A stretch of 64,000 nt of DNA from Gnetum montanum (lineage: Eukaryota > Streptophyta > Gnetopsida > Gnetales > Gnetaceae), in the NCBI GenBank assembly GCA_015680685.1, contig MNCI01009454.1, forward strand, positions 200,212-264,211, written 5' to 3'. Below, in pieces: positions 55,572-64,000 of the stretch (its first letter is position 1; each line of letters opens with the position of its first letter). The translations under genes were made by a program, and so were the position numbers. The notes under the pieces were generated by a model. That model did no database searches. It worked only from the letters and a program-made list of their open reading frames with translations, and was not told where the DNA came from.

Positions 55572-55712
55572 AGGTGTCAGCCTAGTGTTAAGAATCTTGA
55601 TTTGAAAGCTCCAAGTCATAGGTTTGATTTTGGTTGATAATGCGAAGTTATAAAAGTTCTAATTGGACTATGTACCTTAGGGTATACCTATATTATAATT
55701 ATTTTAGGGTTC
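55572..55712 (+). repeat. tRNA-derived SINE with full tail
   Basis: 'gtgtcagcctagtgttaag' (A-box region), 'cataggtttgattttgg' (B-box region), and the tail 'gaagttataaaagttctaat', 'ggactatgtaccttagggta', 'ttattttagggttc'. A reverse-strand copy of the same tail is at 43556-43640. Best example for deriving the family consensus. Confidence 0.65.
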
Positions 55713-56109
55713 ATCCTCCCTCCCCTTTCCTTCTTGCATCCAACCTCACCTAGTTGTCAAGTCCCCCCTCTTCCTCCACCTCCTCCCTCCTCCCCCCTCC
55801 TACCTCCTTCCTAATCCCAAAATCTGCCAAGTTGACTTTTCAATAATATTGAATATTTCTGTAATAATATTTTCAAATTCCAACATTAGACTTATAATCA
55901 TTCATTTGGTTTCCAAGATCCCTACATCCTCTTCCCCAAAATTAACTTTTTAATGGTATCAAATACTTTTAAAATGAGATTTTCTAAATCCAACATTAGC
56001 TTTTTTTAGAACTTTATTTAACAATGTTTACTGCTAAGATATATCATCAAATTAGAACTTTAAGACTCAATATTATATATGAGAATTAAATCTTTAACTT
56101 GGACTAGGA
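55713..56109. other. Right end of block copy 2
   Basis: C/T-rich stretch (55715-55815), then the two diverged 'gttgacttttcaa' units, as in 46466-46850. No gene. Confidence 0.55.
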
Positions 56110-57960
56110 TAGAAAATTTAGCCTTTCTCAACCAGTTCACCTTATAAGAGAATTTCCATCAAAGTGGACAAGATCTATTATTCATAGAGAAATTTGAAAC
56201 AAATTAAATTTAATGATAGAGTAAGGATTAAATTAGCATTGGAAAACTAGTAAACTTATCTTATTATATAAAAAGGGGAATAGAAAGAATTTGAATATTT
56301 ATCAAATAATCAATCATTGTAAGTAATATTTTTGCTAAATTGTTGGGCACTTGCTAAAAAGGAAAATCAATTCTTAGATTAAACATTAGTAGGTCAAGGC
56401 AAGATGTTAAGCAAGTTTTAGACCAAATCACTCCTCTATTGATCACTTAGTTACTCTAAGGTACTACATGGAATTTGTAAAAATGCCTAATAAAAATGTT
56501 TTTATATTTTTTATTAATTTTGCAAAAGCATATAATTCAATGATTCATACAAAACTATGGTTATGCTTGCATGGTCTCCCTTTGGATTTCAATGTAACAA
56601 CTCAAAGATTGTATGAGAAAGTAATTATTAAATTTACAAGTGATAATTCAAAGAAAAAATTTCAATTTCATAGCAAAATTGAAGTTAAGCAAGCTTGTCC
56701 ACTTTCTCTAACTTTTTTTTAGTATCTTTAATGAAATGCAAGAATAGTTGTGCAACAAGCAAGATAGTAATACCATCAAAATTTGATTTTAAGTAGTAAA
56801 CCTTCTTTTATATATAAATGATGCAACTTTGATCTCCACTACTACAAAAGGTATGCAAAATATATTGCAAATTTTAGAAAATTATTGACATTAATCTAGT
56901 CTTCAAGTGAATGTAAATAAAACCAAATTGATGATTTAGGGGTATAAGAAATAACTATTATAGCTTCCTATTTGGAGGTGCCAATGTGTAAATTGTAAAT
57001 TCTTTTAAGTATTTGGGACTCATTTATATGAGTAATTACCTTTGGAAAAGTGTCCCAAAACAAAATAGTAGGAGGCTTCAAGGCTTTATATGGTTTTAAA
57101 AATAAGTGAAAGGATTTAAAACTCCAAGCTTGGAAGATTAGAAAACAAAATTTTCAAACTATCATCTATCCTATCATATTATATGGATGTGTTGTTTGGA
57201 GATCTAGACTTAGTGCTAGACTTTAAAAATATATTTAAAGAGTGCAAAAAACTTTTCTTCTCAATAAGTTAAAGGTGAAGATGCAAACACTTAATATTAT
57301 GATATGAATGTGATTTATCACCTTTAAAACCAAAAGCCTTATGTCAATTCATTATATACACCCATAGCTTGGATATCTCAAGGTAAGATAAAGCATCCAA
57401 AGAAATTCTTGAGGATTTACAAGACCATGATTGGTATTTTTAGGGGATGCAATAGTTAAGAAAATTGAATCTCCTAGAAGGATGTGCAATAAAATCCTAA
57501 GCATATTCAACAACTATTCAAGTAGAAAGTTTTAACATACATGTGGTCTAATATAGAAGGAAAGAGACAAATTTATTTACACTAAATTTAATCTAATAAA
57601 CTATATGTACAAGCTCACTATCTCTTAGTTGTTATTCCTATCAAGTATCAAAATGATATACAAGCTTCACTTAAGTTCTCATCATCTTAGAATTGAAAGT
57701 GGAAAATGGATTTAACTCCCCCAAGAAAAGTGCATTTGTAGATTACAAATCAAGAGTCCTTGAAGATGAGTTAAATATATTTCTTTCTTATGCTATGATT
57801 ACTAATTTGATACAATGTTATAATATTATAGGAAAAAGCTTGTATGATTTTCTTTTGATGCTCCTATTAGTGCTTGGTCAATTTATAGATTCTATCTTTC
57901 TTTTTCATGAAAATGCAATATCTGTCCAATACATGCTATAGATCTTTGAATATAATAAAG
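56110..57960 (+). pseudogene. LINE, plus strand, decayed
   Basis: RT: DHLVTLRYYMEFVKMPNKNVF IFFINFAKAYNSMIHTKLWL in part (56445-56560), KIEVKQACPLSLTFF (56680-56722), NVNKTKLMI-like sequence near 56915, then NKIVGGFKALYGFKNK.KDLKLQAWKI (57060-57140), YPIILYGCVVWRSRL (57172-57215) and RVQKTFLLNKLKVKMQ. The 3' part (57620-57760) matches 62770-62900 in reverse. Same family as the minus-strand LINEs. Stops and shifts throughout. Confidence 0.72.
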
Positions 57961-59040
57961 CTTCATTTCATCCCATATCTTTACCATGCCATTAAGTGAA
58001 CAAGTGTCAACATACCTCTAAGAAATAATATATACAATAATATAAGTATTCAAATCTATTATATAATAATGTTTTGTATAGTGAAATATTTATAGACTAT
58101 AATAAAATTAAAAATTTATGTTATCCCAGCATCCTTGGAGAAATACGATATTACATAAGATGAAATGCTAAGGTTATCACTTGAATCCTCTAGTAAATTA
58201 TACATTACTTTATTGTTACTTTGTCATACTAGGGGAATTCTAGTTTCCCTAGAAATAAAATTTCATTTGGAATGAAACATTTATGGTTTCTTAAAACATA
58301 ACAATTACCTTTTGATATAATCTAATAATTGGAAAATCCAAATTTCCCCAAAGTTAAAAGCAACATTTACTCAATATCGTGGGAATAACAATAAATGTTA
58401 TAACTAATTCAATATTCAAAGGAATCTAAAATAGAATGCAAATATTCTCACTTGCATGCTTACGAAAATTACATATAATAAATGTTTTAATTATTGTTAA
58501 TTCTTCAACATATAACCATTGTACTTTGATAAAATCTAATTTTTCATATTAATATGAGTTTTTTTGTTTTCTATACTGTTTTCTTCTCAGGTAAGTTTGC
58601 ATATTCATTGTAATGTTTTCATATCTTCAACCTCATATTGTTATTTTTCTTTCTATCTTCAACTTGAACACATTTTTCTTTTCTTTAGAAGTTCTTATGC
58701 ATATTTTTACTAGTACTAGAGAAAGTCTTAAGTAGCCGAAATAGATAGCTCAAAGGGAAAATTTTTCCTTGTTTGATCAGAATACTATTAACTCAAAGAT
58801 TAAAACTAGTATTGATAAGAATATTATAGTTTATGGTAAAGATTCTCAATAGAAAATCAATAACAAGTGATAAGGTGAAGATCTTCCACTAGTGGTACTA
58901 CTTTCTTGTTTTGAAATAAATATTAGGATTAAGTCACAACTCTCTATCATGCATCCTTTTGCTATTTTAAGTTCAAACATGGATGTTGAGAAGTAACATA
59001 AATTTTGTTAAAAATGGGACTTTTCTTCCTCCTAATAATT
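57961..59040. other. AT-rich stretch without recognisable features
   Basis: No ORF, LTR or SINE motif seen. 58550-58900 may belong to an unrecognised LINE 5' region (pyrimidine-rich, then open-ish AT-rich sequence), but nothing supports a call. Confidence 0.4.
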
Positions 59041-60290
59041 AATTTTATCTAGTTATTTTTTAAAGGTATCAATTATCAACTTGCACATCTAAGTAGATAG
59101 TCCTAAAATCTAAAAGTTTTTTCTTGTCATATTTTTTATAATGTCTACTCAATGTCAAGCTTTTGATATACTCTGAACTTTCTTTGATCATTATTAACAT
59201 TTTTTTAGGGTTTAACACCCCCTCCCACTTTAGTATATTTAACAAACATGTTTTTTCTCTGCAGGATCTATTAAATAATATTTTTAGACACTCAATCATA
59301 TGTTTTTTCAAATTCAATTAAGATTATATATAGATGTTTTTTTTTTTTTGTTTTCAAAAGTTTTTAATCAATTCTTAGATAAAAAATAGCCTCTATAGTA
59401 GATCTTTCTAACATAAATCCAAATTTATTTATAATATTATGGATTCAAGTTTGAGACATTGCTCTATAACTCTTTCTCACAACTTTATAGTATGGCTCAT
59501 TAGCTTGATTCCTTTACTATTTGCCCAATTTTGCACACATCCTTTGCTTTTGTAGATGGGAAAAATAATGTTTTTTTCTCTAATTCTTGGATATTTCTTT
59601 ATCCTTCAAAATTTTCTTCAATGATTTTGTCAAAAAACTCCTATATCTTCTAGTAATTTCCAAGCTTTTATATGTATGTAAACTAGTCAAACAACTTTTC
59701 TATTTTTCATCTTTCATAAAGCTATCTTTACCTCACAGAAGGAGAATTCATTAACCAAACCAAAAGTTAGTTCTTCTTCTTGGTTGTCTTCTCTTGAAAA
59801 TTTTTCATTTAATAATATTCAAAAATAATTTTTCTACCTATCCAAAATTTTATTGTCTTTTATCAAAATTATTGTATCTATCTCCTTGATGCATTTGACA
59901 TTATCAATGTCCTTACATTTCTTGATTTTGATTCTTGTCATTTTGTAAATAGATTTTTCTCCTTTATTTGTTCCTAATTTCTTATAGAAGCCATGTAAAA
60001 CTTTATATTTGACTTTATCTACTACTACTTCTGCCTCATTTTTTTTCATTTTTTACATTAGCCTATTCTTTAGGTATCCACTTCACTCTCATCCTTAAAG
60101 AAAATTTTCTTACTTTGGATAGCATGTGGCACTTCATCACTCTACCACTATATCTCTTTTTGGATGTATTTTTTGCCTTTTATTTCATACAAAATGTTCT
60201 TTTTAATTTTCAAAATGTAACTTTCCATTTGTTCTTAAATTAAATTTACAAAGCTATCACAATTTGGGGTATCGACAAAATTTAGTGCAT
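59041..60290 (-). pseudogene. RTE-clade LINE, decayed
   Basis: Minus strand from 60230: a Lys/Glu-rich stretch, then KKNEAEVVVDKVKYKVLHGFYKKL, EKSIYKMTRIKIKKCKDIDNVKCIK and DRWKNYF-like sequence (60049-59820). Then come PIYKSKGCVQNWANSKGIKLMSHTIKL.ERVIEQCLK (about 59545-59430) and a later frame with LKKHMIECLKILFNRSCREK. The order IYK.A..RE.K..D...V.CIKD, GD...C.NYRGIKLMSHT.KL.ERVIE is diagnostic of plant RTE elements. The catalytic FADD region is not seen, so this is a 5'-weighted fragment. Confidence 0.75.
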
Positions 60291-60302
60291 GATGCAAGCT
60301 AG

Positions 60303-62300
60303 TGTTGATGCGTAAATTTTGGACACGCGAACACCTGTGAAAACTCGTTTTAGGAGACTATCGCCTAGGGAGCCTCCCGTATAGGTACGGTAACCCGGGA
60401 ATAGTCTCAGCTGGAAAGGGCAATGTGACAAACTTTAATAACAATATTTAAAACAAAATAAAACAAATAAAAGCTTAGATTTGATGTTGGAAACTTAAAA
60501 TAATCAGGGCAATTTGCAAAATGATGAATAATTCAAATATTCAAATTTTATATGTCCCGCTGTTGCAGATGCAAGCGGAGTGGCAAGCGACGCGATAGGC
60601 AATGGGAGCAGCGATGCGGCAGCAGGCCAGACAGAGGGGCGGCGACAGCAAAGCGAGGTGTGGCAAGCAGAAAACAGTGACGCGACAAAGGCAGCACAAC
60701 GTCAGCGACAGGAGCACAGAGGGTGGTGGCAAGCGCAGAGGCCACGTGCAGCAATGCGGGGAATGCACAGCAGAAACAACAACACACGCAATGCAGGAAT
60801 AACAGCCAAGGCAGCGCTGAAGTGGGAGGCACGGCAGCGGAGAGGCAGAAGAAAAATAGCGTGATGCGAGGTGGCAGGGGACGAAGTAATTCTCCGGAGG
60901 TAGATCTAGAGCAGAGGCAACAGAAGACGGAGCAACGTGGCAGCACAGGACAACAGCGCAGCAAGCACAGAGGAGCAACGCAGCGGAGAAATGACAACGT
61001 CACAACCGGCGGCGGGAGCAAGGACGCGGCAGTCAGCACACAGACGCGACAGGCGCGACGGCAGGCAGCGGGGTGATCGGATCCGAGGCAGAAGATCAGC
61101 GGATTTGTCAGAGGCCTGGAAAGAGAAACACTAATGCAGTTTTCTCACAATCAAGACGGGGGTATGATGACAGACTCTGAAACAATGCCAGCGTGAGGCC
61201 AATGGTGGTTAGCTTAGCAAGAGATACCCTTGCCCATGGCTTCTTCTGAGAACTGTAACCAAGCCCGAATCCAGAACCCAGTGCCCAAGTGCGATTGAAA
61301 TCGCAGAAACAGCAGAGAGCCGAATCCAGAACCCAGTGCCCAAGTGCGATTGAAATCGCAGAAACAGCAGAGAGCCGGTAAATGAGGCGCAGAAGCGTTT
61401 CGAAGCCAAATTAAAGCTTCTCAGGACCAACGATAACACGGCAAGGAAAGGGACGAAGCAAAACGAAACCGCAACAAAATGGAATGATTTCTGTTTCAGA
61501 AGCGGGAGTGGCACTGCAAAGTAAGTGCAGAAACAGAGGGCGCACAGATTTCAACGCGCGTGGGGTAGGCTGTTCAGGCGTGGGTGGCGATGCAGCAGCG
61601 GATGAACAATGGGGTGGCGATGCAGCAGCGGCCGGTGTAGCGGCAGGCGCGGCGGCAGTCAGCAGCAGACAGAAACAGCGGGAGAACAGTGGAACAGATC
61701 CTCGCGGGTGGCAGAAACCCACAACGACGTGGGCGGCAGAAACCAGCAACGGTGCGGCGGACAGATGGCAGCGCAGGTGGTGTCAGCGGGAGCGGGATCT
61801 GACGCGGCGAGCGAGCGAACGGATGGTGACGAGGGCGGGAGGCGGACAGGAACCAGTGGCTGCGCGGACGACAGCTGAAGAAACCAGCGGCTGCGAATGG
61901 TGATGTTGCAGTGACAGGCGCGAACGGAAGGCTGCGCAAACCGCAGCGAACAGAACCCTGGAACCACCCGTGCCCCCTTCAAATCTGCCGCTTCCACCCT
62001 TTTATAGCGGTGGGTAGAGAAACCTAACCCTAATTGCTCCCCCCCTTAACCACGTCAACCGCCGCGAGCCACCCTAAAATCAAACACAAGAAAGTAAGGT
62101 TCAAGTTTATAATTTACTTTATTTAAAAGGCACGTTGGTCGGTCTATTTTTATTTTTAAAATTTGGGGTGGGTGATGTCCTGTTTATACTCTTTTTTAAA
62201 ATCTATTTTAAAATTTTATATTTTTATTTTAAGTGAAATTGGTTCAAGCATGGTTTAAGCAAGGCCCCATGCCTAGCATGGGTGAAAGTTGGTCACAACA
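60303..62300 (-). repeat. GC-rich 2-kb solo LTR
   Basis: Starts TGTTGATG and ends GTCACAACA (inverted TGTTG/CAACA), flanked by a perfect target duplication gctag (60298-60302 and 62301-62305). The minus strand has a strong TATA box (ctataaaaggg, 61998-62007) about 295 bp from its start, so the LTR reads leftwards with a GC-rich 1.7-kb R-U5. It keeps many CpGs, so it is young. ORFs of 60-160 codons on both strands here are compositionally biased and not conserved in frame. It is unlike the Athila-type LTRs elsewhere in the window. Confidence 0.9.
61265..61374. repeat. 55-bp perfect tandem duplication inside the GC-rich LTR
   Basis: Two identical 55-bp units start 'ccgaatccagaacccagtgc' at 61265 and 61320. 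A shorter duplicate ('gggtggcgatgcagcagcgg') lies at about 61581-61600 and 61614-61635. Confidence 0.95.
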
Positions 62301-62439
62301 GCTAGGTTTCTAGTAAAATTTGTGTATGGTCATGGTGCAGAGGATTGTATTCATAACTATTATACAACACACACATCATTTTTCCTTTAGATATCCTAAA
62401 AAGTAAATGATGTGTGTGATTTACCAAAGAAAAAATGAT

Positions 62440-63620
62440 GTGTATATCATATGATAATGGGAATTGAAGCTTTATTATGTCTAAAAACCCATAGTATATA
62501 TTAAACAGATATTACATTTTCATGAAAAATAAAGATAGACTCTACAAATTGATGAAGCACTAATGGGGGGTAGCAAAAATACATCATACAAGTTTTTTAC
62601 TCTAACATTATAACACTATCTCAAATGGGTAGTATAGTATAAGAGAGAAACACATGCAACTCATCTTCAAGGACTCTTGATCAAGTTTTTTACTATAACA
62701 TTATAACACTATCTCAAATGGATAGTCATAGTATAAGAAAGAAATACATGTAACTAATCTTCAAGGACTTCTAATCTCCACAACCTACAAATGCACTCTT
62801 CTCAAGGAAGTTGAATCCATCTTCCATATCAATTTTAAAATGATGAGAACTTAAGCTAAGATTGTTAATAGTAGTTTGATACTTGATTGGAATAGCATCT
62901 AAGAGATAGCAAGGTTCTACATCTAGTTTATTAGATCTAATATGATGTAAATAAAATTGTCTTTTGCCTTCTACATTAGACCATACCTAGGCTAAAAACC
63001 TTTTCTTGTCTAATTGGGAAATATGGTTAGGATTTTGCTACATGTCCTCTCAAGAGATATTCCATTTTCTTAACCAATATATTTCATGAAGGTACATATC
63101 ATGTCCTCATAATATACAAGAACTACTCTAGAGAATTTTTCTTCACTTGAGGTATGCAAGCTATGAGTGTATGTAAGTCAAATTCACATAATAACATTGA
63201 GTAAGATATTTGCATTTTTAATTTTAACTTATCAAGAAGAAAAGTTTTGTGCACTCTTTCAATATCTTTCCAAATTTTATTACTAAGTCAAGGTCCCTAA
63301 ATAACACATCCATATAATACAATAGGATAGATGATAGTCTACAAAATTTTCTTTTTGACTTTCCAAGCCTAGAGTTCTAAATGATTACACTTATTTTTGA
63401 AAGAATATAGAGCCTTGAAACCTCCTACTATTCTATCTTTGATGCACTTTCCCCACATGTAATTTCTCATATAAATGAGATCCAAATATTTAAAAGAATC
63501 TATTATTTGTACATTGATACTTATAAAATGAAAATTATAACAATTATTTTTCATAACCAAGATAGTAATAATGATAGTTAATAATTTTTATTGATCATTT
63601 GGTTATTGGTTTTGTGGTAA
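62440..63620 (-). pseudogene. LINE, minus strand, decayed
   Basis: Minus strand 63560-63369: VMKNNCYNFHFISINVQIIDSFKYLDLIYMRN then IKDRIVGGFKALYSFKNKCNHLEL, followed by WKVKKKIL, YPIVLYGCVI and ERVHKTFLLDKLKLKMQ (to about 63190). The 3' part (62455-62900) matches 43320-43500 and, reversed, 57620-57760. It contains a 93-bp tandem duplication. Confidence 0.7.
62590..62775. repeat. 93-bp tandem duplication in LINE 3' region
   Basis: Units at 62590 and 62683 share 'aagttttttact', 'taacattataacactatctc', 'aaatg.gtag' and 'cttcaaggact' with few differences. Confidence 0.85.
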
Positions 63621-63815
63621 ATTTTATTAGGGATACCTTTGACATAACATCCTTATTGATTATAGTTTTAGTATAAAGATAATGCTAAGTGCATACACAC
63701 CTTTACAATATACATCAAGTATATCTTATACAATGGGTTTATTGCTACCTTCATACTAGACTTGCATCAATGATATCTTATGCATTTTGTTGAGATACTT
63801 TAATTATAAGCTTGT
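63621..63815. other. Short AT-rich stretch between LINE and LTR
   Basis: No feature seen; may be more of the LINE. Confidence 0.4.
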
Positions 63816-64000
63816 TGATGAGCAATGGAGGTATTCCAACACTCTACCATACAAGTCACAAGTGTCTACATGCAACCAAATCATAATCTATGGATGGACA
63901 TTGTAATTATGCTAGTAATTGATGTTACGTTCATGATCATTATCTTCTCACTTCGAGTTAGTAAAGTTCAAGTGTATGGTTTACTACTTAGTGAGGTACA
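63816..64000 (-). repeat. Start of an Athila-type LTR running out of the window
   Basis: TGATGAGCAATGGAGGTATTCC at 63816 matches the plus-strand starts of the C LTRs and the 43876 solo LTR. Later landmarks agree: 'ccatacaagtca', 'catgcaaccaaatc', 'agtgtatggtt'. Whether it is solo or part of an element to the right cannot be seen. Confidence 0.75.

Larger units (their letters stand above)
51190..56090. repeat. Duplicated block, copy 2
   Basis: The direct partner of 39046-46850, carrying the intact gene. It lacks the 1381-bp segment and the solo LTR of copy 1. The two right ends both stop at 'gactcaatattRYatay' (46840 and 56077), beyond which the flanks differ, so the duplication edge is near there. 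Confidence 0.8.

Noticed and set aside
60541-61903. Overlapping ORFs up to 163 codons on both strands
   Set aside because: They lie wholly inside a solo LTR, are biased (Cys/Leu/Pro one way, Arg/Gln/Ala the other), overlap each other and are explained by GC-rich sequence with few stop codons.

Overview
The window is repeat-dominated, non-coding-rich nuclear DNA of a seed plant with a large genome. The old, deeply nested LTR retrotransposons, many decayed LINEs and a single clear host gene family would suit a gymnosperm, but nothing here fixes the species. There is no sign of bacterial, viral or organellar DNA. All identifications below are by eye from translated motifs and repeat comparison; no database was searched.

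Layout. 1-853: part of a minus-strand LTR. 854-22300: a plus-strand Athila/Tat-like Ty3/gypsy element (A) that lacks its 5' end in this window. Element B (8107-20689), a related and nearly complete copy with two LTRs, sits inside A's third ORF. 22301-25640: a short host-like flank, then a copia-type LTR and gag. 25640-39045: a decayed LINE split by a roughly 1-kb TRIM-like element, whose 3' LTR is itself split by element C (28217-38287, minus strand, a third Athila-like copy). 39046-46850 and 51190-56090: two direct copies of a duplicated block. Each holds one copy of an unrecognised host gene (possibly B3-like), tRNA-like SINE pieces and a minus-strand LINE. The copy at 51783-52715 is intact; the copy at 40027-40592 is a pseudogene. 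An L1-type LINE (about 46900-50580) lies between the blocks. 56110-60290: further LINE remnants, including an RTE-type one. 60303-62300: a GC-rich solo LTR with a perfect target duplication. 62440-63620: another minus-strand LINE. 63816-64000: the start of another Athila-type LTR.

How the parts relate. A, B and C share one plan: LTR, Asp-tRNA-like primer site, gag, protease, RT, RNase H, integrase, a long spacer, then (in A and B) an extra 3' ORF of about 950 codons. That ORF has an N-terminal region resembling the 'putative plant transposon protein' family and a coiled-coil-rich C-terminal half. In all three copies a TATA-like box and a 3' splice-acceptor-like site lie before the ORF or its remnant. 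This suggests separate expression by splicing or from an internal promoter. C has lost almost all of the ORF but keeps both signals. This conserved 'ORF3 module' is the most interesting unit in the window.

Data-quality points: a 35-N gap at 16490-16524, and two single Ns (31920 and 32125) that bracket a 204-bp piece that appears to be placed in the wrong orientation inside element C.
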